NCBI RefSeq assembly: GCF_014205685.1
Contig: NZ_JACIIU010000006.1
Span: 33,307-97,306 of the forward strand
Length of the DNA stretch: 64,000 bases
DNA from: Paenochrobactrum gallinarii
Lineage (GTDB): Bacteria; Pseudomonadota; Alphaproteobacteria; Rhizobiales; Rhizobiaceae
Direction: 5' to 3'
The notes under the pieces: generated by a model
What the model was told of the DNA's origin: nothing
Seen by the model: the letters and a program-made list of their open reading frames with translations, nothing else
The model's database searches: none
Translations under genes and position numbers: made by a program
Part shown: positions 17,850 through 28,427 of the stretch, in pieces
Position numbering within the stretch: the first letter of the stretch is position 1
Layout of the letters: each line of letters begins with the position of its first letter

Positions 17850-19115
17850 GTGTCGCGCAGTTCTTATCTTTTTACCAGCGAATCCGTATCTGAGGGCCAC
17901 CCGGATAAGGTATGCGATCGTATTTCCGACGAAATTGTTGATATGATTTATAAGGAGGCGCGCCGTTCGGGTGTCGATCCTTGGACAGTTCGTATCGCTT
18001 GTGAAACTTTGGCGACGACCAATCGGTTGGTCATTGCCGGTGAAGTGCGCGTGCCTGACACATTCCTGAAAAAGGATAAGCAAGGCAACGTCATTAAGGA
18101 TGACAAGGGAAATCCGGTTATCAATCCGGCTCGTTTCCGCTCTGCCGCACGCAAAGCCATTCGTGAGATTGGTTATGAGCAGGATGGCTTCCATTGGAAG
18201 ACCGTTAAAATCGACGTATTGCTGCATTCGCAATCTGCGGATATTGCGCAAGGCGTTGATAATGCTGCCGATCGTCAGGGCGAAGAAGGTGCAGGCGATC
18301 AGGGTATCATGTTTGGCTATGCCTGCCGTGAAACGCCTGATCTGATGCCGGCGCCGATTTATTATTCTCATAAAATTCTTGAGCTTCTGGCCGCAGCGCG
18401 TCATGGCAATGAGGGCGAAGCCGGCAAGCTTGGACCGGACGCTAAAAGTCAGGTTACCGTGCGCTACGTTAACGGCAAGCCTGCGGAAGTCACGCAGATT
18501 GTATTGTCGACACAGCATCTGGATGCAAGCTGGGATTCTGCCAAGGTTCGCACCGTTGTAGAGCCTTATATTTTGCAAGCGCTTGATGGTCTGCCAATTG
18601 CGCAGGATTGCGTATGGTATATCAACCCGACCGGCAAATTTGTCATCGGTGGTCCGGACGGCGATGCCGGTCTGACAGGCCGTAAAATCATCGTTGACAC
18701 TTATGGTGGTGCGGCTCCTCATGGTGGCGGTGCATTCTCCGGCAAGGACACCACGAAAGTGGATCGCTCCGCTGCTTATGCTGCCCGTTATCTGGCGAAA
18801 AACGTTGTTGCTGCCGGATATGCGGATCGTTGCACCATTCAGTTGTCATATGCCATCGGCGTCGCACAGCCTCTGTCTGTCTATGTAGATCTGCACGGCA
18901 CCGGCAAGGTGGACGAAGCTGCACTTGAAGATGCATTGCGCAAAGTTGTCGATCTTTCGCCAACCGGTATCCGCAAGCATTTGGATCTGAATAAGCCGAT
19001 CTATGCCAAGACTGCTGCTTATGGCCACTTTGGCCGCAAGCCGGGTCGTGACGGCTCGTTCTCATGGGAAAAAACAGATCTGGGCAAGGCGCTTAAAAAC
19101 GCACTTGTTGCCTGA
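17850..19115 (+). CDS. metK: S-adenosylmethionine synthetase MetK
   Basis: Makes S-adenosylmethionine from methionine and ATP; the product feeds TrmB, MiaB, RlmN and the RsmC-like enzyme encoded nearby. The 421-aa protein starts [19 protein letters not shown] (ATP-binding signature) and contains [12 protein letters not shown] and [19 protein letters not shown]. The start is GTG with AGAGGGG 6 nt upstream. The alphaproteobacterial type carries an insertion relative to E. coli (about 384 aa). trmB follows 11 bp later. Confidence 0.97.
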   Translation: MSRSSYLFTSESVSEGHPDKVCDRISDEIVDMIYKEARRSGVDPWTVRIACETLATTNRLVIAGEVRVPDTFLKKDKQGNVIKDDKGNPVINPARFRSAARKAIREIGYEQDGFHWKTVKIDVLLHSQSADIAQGVDNAADRQGEEGAGDQGIMFGYACRETPDLMPAPIYYSHKILELLAAARHGNEGEAGKLGPDAKSQVTVRYVNGKPAEVTQIVLSTQHLDASWDSAKVRTVVEPYILQALDGLPIAQDCVWYINPTGKFVIGGPDGDAGLTGRKIIVDTYGGAAPHGGGAFSGKDTTKVDRSAAYAARYLAKNVVAAGYADRCTIQLSYAIGVAQPLSVYVDLHGTGKVDEAALEDALRKVVDLSPTGIRKHLDLNKPIYAKTAAYGHFGRKPGRDGSFSWEKTDLGKALKNALVA

Positions 19116-19126
19116 CGGAAATATTT

Positions 19127-19828
19127 ATGTCGGATGAGATGAAAAAATCACGCGCGACCGAGGCTTTCTTCGGTCGCCGTCATGGCAAGCCATTACGCCC
19201 GCATCAAAAAATGCTGCGTGAAGGCTTGCTGCCTGAACTGCTGATTGATTTGAACGTGCCTGCCCCGCAGGATTTGCGCACGCTTTTTGCGGCTCCTGTT
19301 GAGAATGTCCGGATGGAAATCGGCTTTGGCGGCGGCGAGCATTTGATGCATGAAGCAGGCCGCACACCGCAAAGCGGCTTTATCGGCGTTGAGCCTTTCG
19401 TCAATGGTATGGCGAAAATGCTCGGCACTTTGCACGAGAAGCCATTGCAGAACATTCGTCTCTATGATGATGACGCAACGGAAGTGCTGGATTGGCTTCC
19501 TGATAATTCTCTGTCAGGAATTGATCTGTTTTATCCTGATCCATGGCATAAAAAACGCCATTGGAAGCGGCGCTTTGTAAGTCAGAAGAATCTTGATCGT
19601 TTCGCGCGGGTGTTGAAATCCGGCGGTCGCTTCCGATTCGCATCCGACATTGAATCTTATGTGAACTGGACATTGCAGCATTGCGATGCCCATGAAGCAT
19701 TTGAGTGGCAGGCATCTTCTTCTGCTGATTGGAAAACACCTTATGAAGGTTGGCCGGGCACACGCTATGAAGCTAAGGCTTTCCGCGAGGGACGTGTCGG
19801 TGCCTATCTTACATTTATCCGCCGGTAG
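19127..19828 (+). CDS. trmB: tRNA (guanine-N7)-methyltransferase TrmB
   Basis: SAM-dependent enzyme that makes m7G46 in the tRNA variable loop. The 233-aa protein has the SAM loop [11 protein letters not shown], the acidic [10 protein letters not shown], and the family signature [18 protein letters not shown]. The ATG at 19127 has GGAAA upstream and follows metK by 11 bp, so enzyme and SAM supplier are co-transcribed. Confidence 0.95.
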   Translation: MSDEMKKSRATEAFFGRRHGKPLRPHQKMLREGLLPELLIDLNVPAPQDLRTLFAAPVENVRMEIGFGGGEHLMHEAGRTPQSGFIGVEPFVNGMAKMLGTLHEKPLQNIRLYDDDATEVLDWLPDNSLSGIDLFYPDPWHKKRHWKRRFVSQKNLDRFARVLKSGGRFRFASDIESYVNWTLQHCDAHEAFEWQASSSADWKTPYEGWPGTRYEAKAFREGRVGAYLTFIRR

Positions 19829-19881
19829 GCGGGTAAATGGTTGTTGAATGGGATGAATATTGCTACATCTGAACTGCGTAC

Positions 19882-19910
19882 TTGAAAAGAACGTGAAAAG
19901 TCAGTATATT
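19882..19910 (+). promoter_or_regulatory. Promoter for the rimP-nusA-infB operon
   Basis: TTGAAA (19882-19887), a 17-bp spacer and TATATT (19905-19910) make a strong sigma-70-type promoter, 53 bp after the trmB stop. Transcription would start near 19917 and run straight into the hairpin at 19941. Confidence 0.65.
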
Positions 19911-19940
19911 CATTTCAAATTCTTGGTCGATTGAACAAGG

Positions 19941-19968
19941 GTGGGTCCGGTCGGTCCCGCTCTTTTTT
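19941..19968 (+). terminator. Intrinsic terminator in the rimP leader
   Basis: The transcript folds as GUGGG-U-CC-GGUC-GG-U-CCCGC, followed immediately by UCUUUUUUG. It can end readthrough from metK-trmB, but it also lies about 25 nt inside the transcript from the promoter at 19882-19910, so it may act as an attenuator of rimP-nusA-infB. NusA-mediated autoregulation of this operon is known in E. coli; the mechanism here is inference. Confidence 0.65.
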
Positions 19969-20002
19969 GTTTGATGATATAGCTATTAAGGAAAAATCTG
20001 GG

Positions 20003-20686
20003 TTGTCCGAACAATTAGACACTGCACAAACAAACGCTGCTGAAGCCGTGGCCGACACTCGCATCATTCGTGAAACCGGTGTTGATGCGAAGGTTGCAGC
20101 TATCGTCCAGCCTGTTTTGCAGGTGCTTGGTTTTCGGCTGGTGCGCGTTCGCCTGTCCGGCTTGAACGGCGCCACCTTGCAGATTATGGCTGAACGCTTT
20201 GACGGCACTATGACCGTTGAAGATTGCGAGCTGATCAGCCGCAACGTATCGCCGGCCCTTGATGTGGATGATCCGATCAGTGGTAAATATCACTTGGAAG
20301 TTTCTTCCCCTGGTATCGATCGCCCGCTGGTTCGCGTGTCAGATTTTGCTGACTGGTCAGGCCATCTGGCGCGTATCGAGACATCGATGATCATCAATGG
20401 CCGCAAAAAGTTCCGTGGTAAAATCACGACTCATGATGATGAAGGTGTGACGATTGAAAATGATCAGGTCGCTTATGGTCATGAACAGGTCGTAACCATT
20501 CCTTATGATGTCATTTCAGATGCACGTCTGGTTTTGACGGATGATTTGATTCGTGATGCCCTGCGTAAAGATAAAGACCTGCGTGAGGGACGTATTCCCG
20601 GCGATGAATTAAGTGGTGAGCCGGGCGAAGTGTCCGGTACTGATGCAGATGACGCTGAAGCAGGCGACGTCGGCGAAGAAAATTAA
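20003..20686 (+). CDS. rimP: Ribosome maturation factor RimP
   Basis: Helps assemble the 30S subunit. The 227-aa protein has the RimP core [55 protein letters not shown] and [15 protein letters not shown], then an alphaproteobacterial acidic C-terminal tail. TTG at 20003 (AAGGA upstream) is chosen because the longer in-frame TTG at 19931 would make the terminator at 19941-19968 part of the coding region. It is first in the rimP-nusA-ylxR-infB operon. Confidence 0.92.
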   Translation: MSEQLDTAQTNAAEAVADTRIIRETGVDAKVAAIVQPVLQVLGFRLVRVRLSGLNGATLQIMAERFDGTMTVEDCELISRNVSPALDVDDPISGKYHLEVSSPGIDRPLVRVSDFADWSGHLARIETSMIINGRKKFRGKITTHDDEGVTIENDQVAYGHEQVVTIPYDVISDARLVLTDDLIRDALRKDKDLREGRIPGDELSGEPGEVSGTDADDAEAGDVGEEN

Positions 20687-20740
20687 GATTTAAGCACCCG
20701 TCGAAGAGGAAAAGGCGGGCGCGGCACCAAGGAGAGACTT

Positions 20741-22345
20741 ATGGCAGTCAGTGCAAACAGGCTGGAACTTCTGCAGATCGCCGATGCGGTCGCCCGTGAG
20801 AAGTCTATCGACCGCGAAATCGTAATCGCGGCGATGGCCGATGCCATCCAGAAAGCTGCGCGTTCGCGCTATGGTCAGGAAACCAATATCCGCGCTGATA
20901 TTAATTCGAAGTCAGGCGAGATCAAATTGCAGCGTTTGCTGGAAGTGGTTGAACTGGTTGAAGATTACAATACGCAGGTGGCGCTGGAGACAGCACGCGA
21001 GCGTAATCCTGATGCGCAGATCGGTGACTTTCTGGCTGACCAGTTGCCGCCAATGGATTTCGGCCGTATTGCAGCGCAATCCGCCAAGCAGGTTATCGTG
21101 CAGAAAGTGCGCGAAGCTGAGCGTGACCGCCAGTATGACGAATTTCATGATCGTGTTGGTGAAATCATCAATGGTACTGTCAAGCGCGTTGAATATGGCA
21201 ATGTGATCGTTGATCTTGGTCGCGGTGAAGCGATTGTGCGCCGTGACGAACTGATCCCGCGTGAAGCATTCCGCTATGGTGATCGTATTCGCGCTTATGT
21301 TTACGATGTTCGTCGTGAGCAGCGCGGTCCGCAGGTTTTCCTGTCGCGTACCCATCCGCAATTCATGGCTAAGTTGTTCACCATGGAAGTGCCGGAAATC
21401 TATGACGGCATTATCGAAATCAAGTCGGTTGCCCGTGATCCGGGTTCCCGTGCTAAAATCGCTGTTGTGTCGCGTGATTCCTCTATCGACCCTGTTGGTG
21501 CCTGCGTTGGTATGCGCGGTTCCCGTGTTCAGGCGGTTGTGGCAGAATTGCAGGGTGAAAAAGTGGATATTATTCCATGGTCACCTGATGCTGCTTCTTT
21601 CATCGTCAATGCCTTGCAGCCTGCTGAAGTTGCCAAGGTTGTTCTGGATGAAGATGCAGAGCGTATTGAAGTTGTGGTTCCGGATGACCAATTATCATTG
21701 GCAATCGGTCGTCGCGGTCAGAACGTGCGTCTGGCTTCGCAGCTGACCGGCTGGGATATCGACATCATGACCGAAAATGAAGAATCCGAACGTCGTCAGA
21801 AAGAATTTGCCGAACGTTCAGCATTGTTCATGGAAGCGCTCAATGTTGATGAGATGGTAGGTCAGGTTCTGGCTTCTGAAGGTTTTGCTTCTGTTGAAGA
21901 GCTGGCCTATGTGGAAGCAGAAGAAATTTCGTCGATTGACGGTTTTGGTGATGAAACTGCCGGTGAAATTCAGGATCGTGCCCGTGAATATCTGGATCGC
22001 CTTGAAGGTGAACAGGATGCACGCCGTATTGAACTGGGTGTTGAAGACGAACTTCGTGAGCTGCCGGGCATGACCACAGGCATTATGGTTGCGGTCGGTG
22101 AAGATGGCGTCAAAACCATTGAAGATTTCGCTGGTTATGCGGTTGATGATCTGGTTGGCTGGCGTGAGCGTAAAGAAGGTGAGACAATCAACCATGCCGG
22201 TATTTTGTCCAACTTCGAACTGTCACGCGTTGAAGCAGAACAGATGATCTTGCAGGCACGTCTGAAGTGCGGCTGGATCACCGAAGAAGAAGCGGTTGCC
22301 ACCGAAACAGACGATGGTGTCGAGACGGCTGAAGAAGCGGTTTAA
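20741..22345 (+). CDS. nusA: Transcription termination/antitermination factor NusA
   Basis: RNA-polymerase-associated factor for pausing, termination and rRNA antitermination. The 534-aa protein has the N-terminal RNAP-binding domain, an S1 domain (about 135-200, GEIINGTVKRVEYGNVIVDLG), two KH domains (GACVGMRGSRVQAVVAEL and LAIGRRGQNVRLASQLTGW), and C-terminal acidic helix-hairpin-helix repeats typical of proteobacteria. AAGGAGAG lies before the ATG. It is central to the rimP-nusA-infB operon. Confidence 0.97.
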   Translation: MAVSANRLELLQIADAVAREKSIDREIVIAAMADAIQKAARSRYGQETNIRADINSKSGEIKLQRLLEVVELVEDYNTQVALETARERNPDAQIGDFLADQLPPMDFGRIAAQSAKQVIVQKVREAERDRQYDEFHDRVGEIINGTVKRVEYGNVIVDLGRGEAIVRRDELIPREAFRYGDRIRAYVYDVRREQRGPQVFLSRTHPQFMAKLFTMEVPEIYDGIIEIKSVARDPGSRAKIAVVSRDSSIDPVGACVGMRGSRVQAVVAELQGEKVDIIPWSPDAASFIVNALQPAEVAKVVLDEDAERIEVVVPDDQLSLAIGRRGQNVRLASQLTGWDIDIMTENEESERRQKEFAERSALFMEALNVDEMVGQVLASEGFASVEELAYVEAEEISSIDGFGDETAGEIQDRAREYLDRLEGEQDARRIELGVEDELRELPGMTTGIMVAVGEDGVKTIEDFAGYAVDDLVGWRERKEGETINHAGILSNFELSRVEAEQMILQARLKCGWITEEEAVATETDDGVETAEEAV

Positions 22346-22442
22346 GGTTTCTTGACGTTAAGGGGTTGGCGTTTGCGCGCCAACCTGCCATAAGGCGGGA
22401 GTTCTTGCCTGCCATAAGCAGGGGTTCTTCAGTGAGGCCCAT

Positions 22443-22480
22443 ATGAATGACAGAAATTGCCATGAATGACAGAAGTTGTA
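22443..22480 (+). repeat. 19-bp tandem duplication at the ylxR start
   Basis: Near-identical units begin at 22443 and 22462, each starting ATGAATGACAGAA. Since 19 is not a multiple of 3, the first ATG opens only an 8-codon frame (MNDRNCHE) whose stop overlaps the second, true start region. The best ribosome site (GAGG) serves the first ATG, so ylxR may be translated by reinitiation. Confidence 0.7.
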
Positions 22481-23076
22481 TCGTAACGCGTGAGAGCGGC
22501 TCTGTCGAAAACATGATAAGGTTTGTCGAAGGGCCGGATGGTTCGGTTGTGCCGGATCTGAAAGCGAATTTACCCGGGCGCGGTTGTTGGGTTACAGCAG
22601 AGCGCGGGAAAGTAGATGAGGCTGTTAAGCGTAATTTATTTGCGCGCAGCCTTAAAAAGGGTGTAACAGTTCATGCCGACCTTGGCGCGCTGGTGGATCA
22701 GCTGCTGACAAAGTCTGCGATCGGGAGTTTAGCCCTTGCCCGTAAATCTGGTGTGGTCGTAACAGGCTCTGCCAAGGTTGATGCGGATATACGTTCAGGC
22801 AATGCAATTATGGTTTTGCATGCTTTGGAAGCTTCGCCGGATGGCGTGAGAAAACTTGATCAGGCCCGCCGTGCTGTGATCCATACGCTGGGGCGTGACA
22901 TCCCCGCTTTCTCTCTTTTCACAGGAGAGGAAATGGATTTGGCATTCGGGGGTGGAAATGTGATACATGCTGCCGTGCTCCAAGGAATGGCGGCGAACGG
23001 GTTCGTAAAGCGGGCGCAAATGTTGCGAAATTATCGCGGGTTGAGCGCAGCGAATTCGGAAAGTGAAACGGCGTAG
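22462..23076 (+). CDS. ylxR: YlxR/DUF448 RNA-binding protein with L7Ae-like domain
   Basis: Two-domain protein found between nusA and infB in alphaproteobacteria. The N-terminal DUF448/YlxR domain ([11 protein letters not shown]...[15 protein letters not shown]) is a small putative RNA-binding fold. The second half (from about residue 90: [23 protein letters not shown]) resembles an L7Ae/L30e-like domain. Its exact role is unknown; the operon suggests translation or RNA metabolism. An alternative start at 22447 adds 5 residues. The region 22443-22480 is duplicated, which complicates the choice. Confidence 0.85.
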   Translation: MNDRSCIVTRESGSVENMIRFVEGPDGSVVPDLKANLPGRGCWVTAERGKVDEAVKRNLFARSLKKGVTVHADLGALVDQLLTKSAIGSLALARKSGVVVTGSAKVDADIRSGNAIMVLHALEASPDGVRKLDQARRAVIHTLGRDIPAFSLFTGEEMDLAFGGGNVIHAAVLQGMAANGFVKRAQMLRNYRGLSAANSESETA

Positions 23077-23099
23077 GCCGTCAGGGAAACGGAAACGGA

Positions 23100-26036
23100 A
23101 TGAGCGACAGCAAATCTAACGACGACAAGACGCTGGGCGTCGATAACAAAAAAACGTTGACCCTTAAACGGTCAAACGTTGAACAGAGCACCGTGCGCCA
23201 AAACTTCAGCCACGGACGCACGAAAGCTGTCGTCGTGGAAACGAAAAAACGCAAGTTTTCGCGACCAGACGACAAGCCTGCAGCAACAGAAGCTGTAGCA
23301 GCTAAGCCAGCTGAAACCCCTGTTGCGCCGCAAGCGGCAGCACCTGTGGCACCAGCTCCGGCACCGGTTGCTCCGGCAGCGCCTGCTGCTCCGGTTTCGG
23401 CGCCGGCTGCTGAAGTGAAGCCTGTTGTGGTTAAGCCTGCGGAAGCGCCGGCACCCGCAAAGCCTGTTGAAGCAGCCAAGCCTGCTGCACCTAAACCTGC
23501 ACAGCCGCAGGCGTCTGCCCCAGCGCAGCCACAACGTGGCGGCCAGCGTCAAGGGCAGGGCCAAGGTCAGCGTAATCAGGGCGGCGGTCGCCCGCAGCGT
23601 GATGGCCAGCAGAACCGTTCGCGTTCTAATAACCAGGGTGGCGCAGTACTGAACACTTTGTCACGCAATGAAATGGACGCTCGTCGCCGCGCATTGGAAG
23701 ATGCATTGTTGCGCGATGCGGAAGAGAAAAAACGTGCCGCGGAAGAAGCTGTTCGTCAGGCCGCAGAAGATGCACGCCTTGCGAAAGAGCGTGAAGAAGC
23801 TGCCCGCTTGCAAGCTATTGAAGATGCACGTCTGAAAGCCGAGGCAGAAGCCCGTCAGGCTCAGGAAAAAGAAGCTGCTAAAAACGCACCCGCACCTGCT
23901 GCTCAGGTACGTAATACACAGCATCGCTCTGACAATCAGCGCGGTGGTTCGCGTTCTGCTCCTGTTGCGGCAACGCCGATTGATCAGGTTCCGCTTAAGC
24001 CGAATACATCTGGCGTGTTGTCACGTAGCAAAAACAACAATAATGACGATGATGATCGTCGTGGTCCTGGTGCCCGTCGTGGCGGTGCTGCTACGCCTGC
24101 AAAACCTGAAGTGCGCGCACCAAAGGTTGTGAAGGGCGAAGAGGATCGCCGTCGCGGTAAACTGACACTCAACAGCAACCTTGAAGAAGACGGTGCACGT
24201 TCACGTTCATTGTCTGCGATGCGTCGCCGTCAGGAAAAGTTCAAGCGCTCCCAGATGCAGGAAGTGCGTGAAAAAATTTCCCGCGAAGTGACTATTCCTG
24301 AAACCATTACCATTCAGGAACTGGCACAGCGTATGACCGAGCGCTCTGTTGATATCATCAAATACTTGATGAAACAGGGTCAGATGATGAAGCCGGGCGA
24401 TGTGATCGATTCCGATCTGGCTCAGCTGATTGCTGAAGAATTCGGCCATACCGTCAAGCGCGTTGCTGAATCTGACGTTGAAGATGGTATCTTTAACGTA
24501 GAGGATAACGAAGGTGCATTGTTGCCACGTGCGCCGGTTGTGACCATTATGGGTCACGTTGACCACGGTAAAACTTCGCTTCTTGATGCGATTCGTAAAG
24601 CCAATGTGGTATCGGGTGAAGCTGGTGGTATTACCCAGCACATCGGTGCTTATCAGGTTGAACAGAACGGCCAGAAGATCACCTTCATCGATACACCTGG
24701 TCACGCCGCATTTACACAGATGCGTGCGCGCGGTGCACAGGCAACCGACATCGCCATTCTGGTGGTTGCGGCTGATGACAGCGTGATGCCGCAGACGATT
24801 GAATCCATCAATCATGCGAAAGCTGCTGGCGTTCCGATCATTGTTGCTATCAACAAGATCGATAAGCCGACTGCTGATCCGCAGAAAGTCCGCACAACCC
24901 TCTTGCAGCACGATGTGTTTGTCGAAAGCATGGGCGGTGAAGTGCTTGATGTGGAAGTATCCGCCAAACAGCGTATGAACCTCGACAAGTTGCTTGAAGC
25001 TGTTCTGCTGCAGGCAGAAATTCTGGATCTGAAAGCTGATCCTGAGCGTACTGCTGAAGGTGTTGTCATCGAAGCGCAGCTGGACCGTGGTCGCGGTGCT
25101 GTTGCTACCGTTCTGGTACAGAAGGGTACTTTGCGCCCGGGTGAAATCATCGTCGCCGGTGGTGAATGGGGTCGTGTACGCGCACTGGTCAACGACCATG
25201 GCGCTCACGTCAAAGAAGCTGGTCCTGCAATGCCGGTCGAGATCCTCGGCCTGTCTGGTACACCGCAGGCTGGCGACCGTTTCGCTGTTGTGGCAAACGA
25301 AGCCAAGGCTCGTGAAATTTCTGAATATCGTCAGCGCCTGGCTCGTGACAAGGCTGTTGCCCGTCAGTCGGTCATGCGCGGTTCGCTCGAACAGATGATG
25401 TCGAACTTGCAGGATACCGGCCTGAAAGAATTCCCGCTTGTCATCAAGGGTGACGTGCAGGGTTCGGTTGAAGCGATTATCGCTTCGCTCGACAAGCTTG
25501 GTACGGATGAAGTTCGTGCACGTATCGTTCATGCGGGTGCCGGTGGTATTACCGAGAGCGATATTGCGTTGGCAGAAGCTTCAAACGCTGCGATCATCGG
25601 CTTTAACGTCCGTGCTAACCAGCAGGCGCGCGCCGCCTCTGAACAACAGGGCATTGAAATTCGTTACTACAACATCATCTACGATCTGTTGGATGATGTG
25701 AAATCAGCAATGTCGGGTCTGTTGTCACCAGAACGCCGTGAAACCTTTATCGGTAATGCGGAAATTCTTGAAGTCTTCAACATTACCAAAGTTGGTAAAG
25801 TGGCTGGTTGCCGTGTTGTTGATGGCAAGGTTGAGCGTGGTGCAGGTGTTCGCCTTATCCGTGATAACGTTGTTATCCACGAAGGTAAGCTCAAGACGCT
25901 CAAGCGCTTCAAGGATGAAGTATCCGAAGTGCCGATGGGTCAGGAATGCGGTATGGCCTTTGAAAATTACGATGATATGCGCGCAGGCGACGTCATTGAA
26001 GCCTTCCGCGTTGAGCATATTACCCGTACGCTCTGA
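23100..26036 (+). CDS. infB: Translation initiation factor IF-2
   Basis: GTPase that places fMet-tRNA on the 30S subunit. The 978-aa product has a long, poorly conserved N-terminal half: Ala/Pro-rich (about 60-140), Gly/Gln/Arg-rich (about 140-180), then a charged coiled coil (about 195-265). The IF2_N segment (around [16 protein letters not shown]) precedes the GTP domain with GHVDHGKT near 484, DTPGHAAF near 530 and NKID near 585; the C-terminal domains bind initiator tRNA. Antisense frames over it are shadows. It follows ylxR by 23 bp. Confidence 0.97.
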   Translation: MSDSKSNDDKTLGVDNKKTLTLKRSNVEQSTVRQNFSHGRTKAVVVETKKRKFSRPDDKPAATEAVAAKPAETPVAPQAAAPVAPAPAPVAPAAPAAPVSAPAAEVKPVVVKPAEAPAPAKPVEAAKPAAPKPAQPQASAPAQPQRGGQRQGQGQGQRNQGGGRPQRDGQQNRSRSNNQGGAVLNTLSRNEMDARRRALEDALLRDAEEKKRAAEEAVRQAAEDARLAKEREEAARLQAIEDARLKAEAEARQAQEKEAAKNAPAPAAQVRNTQHRSDNQRGGSRSAPVAATPIDQVPLKPNTSGVLSRSKNNNNDDDDRRGPGARRGGAATPAKPEVRAPKVVKGEEDRRRGKLTLNSNLEEDGARSRSLSAMRRRQEKFKRSQMQEVREKISREVTIPETITIQELAQRMTERSVDIIKYLMKQGQMMKPGDVIDSDLAQLIAEEFGHTVKRVAESDVEDGIFNVEDNEGALLPRAPVVTIMGHVDHGKTSLLDAIRKANVVSGEAGGITQHIGAYQVEQNGQKITFIDTPGHAAFTQMRARGAQATDIAILVVAADDSVMPQTIESINHAKAAGVPIIVAINKIDKPTADPQKVRTTLLQHDVFVESMGGEVLDVEVSAKQRMNLDKLLEAVLLQAEILDLKADPERTAEGVVIEAQLDRGRGAVATVLVQKGTLRPGEIIVAGGEWGRVRALVNDHGAHVKEAGPAMPVEILGLSGTPQAGDRFAVVANEAKAREISEYRQRLARDKAVARQSVMRGSLEQMMSNLQDTGLKEFPLVIKGDVQGSVEAIIASLDKLGTDEVRARIVHAGAGGITESDIALAEASNAAIIGFNVRANQQARAASEQQGIEIRYYNIIYDLLDDVKSAMSGLLSPERRETFIGNAEILEVFNITKVGKVAGCRVVDGKVERGAGVRLIRDNVVIHEGKLKTLKRFKDEVSEVPMGQECGMAFENYDDMRAGDVIEAFRVEHITRTL

Positions 26037-26064
26037 TTGGACGGCTTTTGAGAAGCTAATTGCG

Positions 26065-26106
26065 GGCGTGCGCGGCATTAAAGCTGCGCACGCCGTTTCT
26101 TCTTCT
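26065..26106 (+). terminator. Terminator of the rimP-nusA-infB operon
   Basis: A perfect 9-bp stem (GGCGTGCGC / GCGCACGCC), extended by GGC-GCT with a G-U pair around an ATTAAA loop, is followed by GTTTCTTCTTCT. The U-tract is interrupted, but stem strength and position 28 bp after infB support termination. Confidence 0.65.
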
Positions 26107-26123
26107 GCAAGCAGAATGAGACT

Positions 26124-26153
26124 TTGAATAAGATTGCATGCGACTGCTATAAT
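26124..26153 (+). promoter_or_regulatory. Promoter for rbfA-truB
   Basis: TTGAAT (26124-26129), an 18-bp spacer and a perfect TATAAT (26148-26153). It lies directly after the infB terminator, so rbfA-truB form a separate transcription unit with a leader of about 190 nt. Confidence 0.65.
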
Positions 26154-26351
26154 CCGCCTGCGCTCCATGAATGAACGAGCCGGATTTGATATGCTGGCGG
26201 GTCTGATCCCCGCAAAGTATGGTGCAAAATGCATCCTGAAGATGCGAGTGAATTTTCAGACGGATGCACGGTCAACAAATAAACAGAGCATTTCCTTTTG
26301 TTGTCACAAAGACGGAATGTTCTCGAATAATAAAAATCGGGATTTAAAACC

Positions 26352-26795
26352 ATGTCACGTCATCAAGGGAATGGCCCTTCGCAGCGCCAGCTTCGTGTGG
26401 GCGAACAAGTGCGCCATGCAATTGCGCAGGTGCTGCAACGCGAACAAATTCACGACGATTTGCTGGAGCAAACTGTTGTTTCTGTATCCGAAGTGCGTAT
26501 GTCGCCGGATTTGAAAATTGCCACCTGCTTTATCACACCTTTGGGTGATGTTGACGGACAGGCGGTAGTGAAAGCTCTGGCCAAACACGCTAAATTTTTG
26601 CGTGGAAAAATGGCTCCATATTTGAGCCAGATGAAATATATGCCGGAATTCCGCTTCCGCATTGATACGAGCTTTGACAATTTCTCAAAAATTGATGCCT
26701 TGTTGCGTTCTCCTGAAGTGGCTCGTGATCTGGATCATTCTGCAGATGAAGCTGATGATTTGGATGACAGCAAGAGCGAGCGCGGAGCAGAATAA
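26352..26795 (+). CDS. rbfA: Ribosome-binding factor A
   Basis: Cold-shock-related factor for 30S maturation that binds near 16S helix 45. The 147-aa protein has the KH-like core: [37 protein letters not shown] and [13 protein letters not shown], plus an acidic C-terminal tail common in alphaproteobacteria. The ATG at 26352 has no strong ribosome site. truB begins 2 bp after its stop, so both are co-translated. Confidence 0.95.
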   Translation: MSRHQGNGPSQRQLRVGEQVRHAIAQVLQREQIHDDLLEQTVVSVSEVRMSPDLKIATCFITPLGDVDGQAVVKALAKHAKFLRGKMAPYLSQMKYMPEFRFRIDTSFDNFSKIDALLRSPEVARDLDHSADEADDLDDSKSERGAE

Positions 26796-26797
26796 GC

Positions 26798-27778
26798 ATG
26801 GCAAGACGCGGTAAGAAAAAAGGCCGTCCGGTTTCAGGCTGGGTTATTTTTGACAAGCCGAAAGGCATGGGCTCGACAGAAGCCGTCTCGAAGATAAAAT
26901 GGCTTTTTAATGCGGAAAAAGCAGGCCATGCCGGCACGCTTGACCCTCTGGCCTCAGGCATGTTGCCGATTGCATTGGGCGAAGCCACCAAGACTGTTCC
27001 TTATGTTATGGACGGCACCAAGGTTTATCGTTTTCGCGTTGGTTGGGGCGAGCAGCGCTCGACCGATGATATGGAAGGTGTTGTAACCCATTCTTCCGAT
27101 AAGCGTCCTTCGCGTGACGAGATTTTAGCTGCTGCGGCTAAATATGTCGGGGTGATCAGTCAGGTTCCGCCACAGTTTTCCGCCATTAAAATTGATGGCG
27201 AACGGGCTTACGATCTGGCGCGCAGCGGTGAATCCGTTGAAATTCCGTCCCGCGAAGTGGAAATCGACAGTCTTGATCTGGTGGAAATGCCGGATGAGCA
27301 TTTTGCCGAATTTGAAGTTGTTTGCTCTAAAGGCACTTATGTGCGCTCACTCGCCCGTGACATGGGGCTGGATCTGGGCTGCTATGGCTATATTGCCGAA
27401 TTGCGCCGCATTGAAGTGTCCCCTTTTATCGCAGAAGATTTCGTTACATTAACGGAGCTGGAACAAGCCTGGCCGCCTCTGCCTCCAAAGCCTGAAGAAG
27501 GCGAAGAAGTTGAAGACCGTCCGTTTATCGTTCGTGATTTTTCAGCCCTTGATGCTTTGGTGATTGACACTTTGGCAGCGCTTGAGTGCTTACCGCAAGT
27601 GCCATTGTCTGATGATCAGGCGCATCGTGTACGCCTTGGCAATCCGGTGATTTTGCGTGGCCGTGATGCGCCGCTGGAAGCTGATGAAGCTTGCGTTACT
27701 ACTAAGGGTAAGCTTCTGGCGATTGGCCTGATTGAACAAGGTCAGTTCAAGCCGAAACGCGTATTTACTTCACTTTGA
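26798..27778 (+). CDS. truB: tRNA pseudouridine-55 synthase TruB
   Basis: Converts U55 to pseudouridine in the T-loop of tRNAs. The 326-aa protein has [17 protein letters not shown], the catalytic motif [14 protein letters not shown] (Asp at residue 49) and FDNN-like RNA-binding strands, plus a C-terminal PUA-like region ([11 protein letters not shown]). It carries an alphaproteobacterial acidic insertion ([10 protein letters not shown]). It is coupled to rbfA and 273 bp ahead of rpsO. Confidence 0.95.
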   Translation: MARRGKKKGRPVSGWVIFDKPKGMGSTEAVSKIKWLFNAEKAGHAGTLDPLASGMLPIALGEATKTVPYVMDGTKVYRFRVGWGEQRSTDDMEGVVTHSSDKRPSRDEILAAAAKYVGVISQVPPQFSAIKIDGERAYDLARSGESVEIPSREVEIDSLDLVEMPDEHFAEFEVVCSKGTYVRSLARDMGLDLGCYGYIAELRRIEVSPFIAEDFVTLTELEQAWPPLPPKPEEGEEVEDRPFIVRDFSALDALVIDTLAALECLPQVPLSDDQAHRVRLGNPVILRGRDAPLEADEACVTTKGKLLAIGLIEQGQFKPKRVFTSL

Positions 27779-28051
27779 CGAAGCTTTCTGGCGGTGTGTC
27801 TTCCATGTCGCCAGAACTTGTTTTCAGTGACTTGATTATAAGCAAATTACTGGCAAAGCCAAATATGAGCAGCATACTCAGCAGGCTGAAAGCCAATTAA
27901 ACGCGACACGCTCTAGTAATATTGCCTTATTTCGATTATATGCACTGCATTGGTTCTGTATTTTTAAAAGTTCAGACTCATTTTAACGGCCTTAGCTGGA
28001 CGACATCCCGGCTCGGGCATCCCATTTCCCTCTCTTTAGAAAGGTATTACG
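27779..28051 (+). other. rpsO 5' region
   Basis: A 273-bp gap with no gene. The last 60 bp hold a GC-rich segment that can form short stems (CCCG / CGGG around 28006-28016). As S15 represses its own translation by binding the leader in several bacteria, this is where such a site would be; I cannot show one. Confidence 0.3.
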
Positions 28052-28321
28052 ATGTCGATTACAGCAGAACGTAAAGCAGCTTTGATCAAAGAATATGCAA
28101 CCAAAGAAGGTGACACCGGTTCACCTGAAGTACAGGTTGCTGTTCTTTCTGAACGCATTGCAAACCTGACCGAGCACTTCAAAGGCCACAAGAATGATAA
28201 CCATTCACGTCGCGGTCTGTTGAAGCTGGTTTCCCAGCGTCGTCGTCTTCTCGACTACGTAAAGGGCGTTGACCATGCTCGTTACCAGGCGCTCATCAGC
28301 CGTCTTGGCCTGCGTCGCTAA
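28052..28321 (+). CDS. rpsO: 30S ribosomal protein S15
   Basis: Primary 16S rRNA-binding protein of the 30S platform. The 89-aa length and sequence ([20 protein letters not shown], the [16 protein letters not shown] motif, [25 protein letters not shown]) are canonical. AAAGG lies upstream of the ATG. The order truB-rpsO-pnp is the standard proteobacterial one. Confidence 0.98.
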   Translation: MSITAERKAALIKEYATKEGDTGSPEVQVAVLSERIANLTEHFKGHKNDNHSRRGLLKLVSQRRRLLDYVKGVDHARYQALISRLGLRR

Positions 28322-28329
28322 AATAAATT

Positions 28330-28358
28330 ACGGGCGATGTTGTTTAAACGTCGCCCGT
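28330..28358 (+). terminator. Hairpin after rpsO
   Basis: ACGGGCGA pairs with TCGCCCGT, and an inner GTT-AAC stem extends it. There is no U-tract. In E. coli a comparable rpsO-pnp hairpin is cut by RNase III in PNPase autoregulation, so this could be a processing site or a weak terminator. Confidence 0.5.
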
Positions 28359-28427
28359 TACTCTATGGGCTTGTAATTGAGCTCTGAAATGATCGTCATG
28401 GGGCAGGATTGCCGGTGGTTTTAAAAA

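Larger units (their letters stand above)
26037..26351 (+). other. infB-rbfA intergenic region, 315 bp
   Basis: Holds a terminator for the infB operon, a strong promoter, and about 190 nt of apparent 5' leader before rbfA. Reading frames here show no family features and no ribosome sites, so I treat the leader as non-coding. Confidence 0.6.

Noticed and set aside
17835-18722. A 295-codon open frame antisense to metK
   Set aside because: It covers the conserved MetK coding region and encodes nothing recognisable.
19931-20002. A longer RimP starting at the TTG at 19931
   Set aside because: It would translate through an intrinsic terminator; the TTG at 20003 with AAGGA upstream gives a RimP-like N-terminus.
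24207-25532. A 441-codon open frame on the minus strand inside infB
   Set aside because: It is antisense to the conserved GTPase domain of IF-2, has no family motif or ribosome site, and its composition is that of a shadow frame.
26134-26514. An open frame running from the rbfA leader into rbfA
   Set aside because: It overlaps rbfA out of frame, lacks a ribosome site and has no family features.
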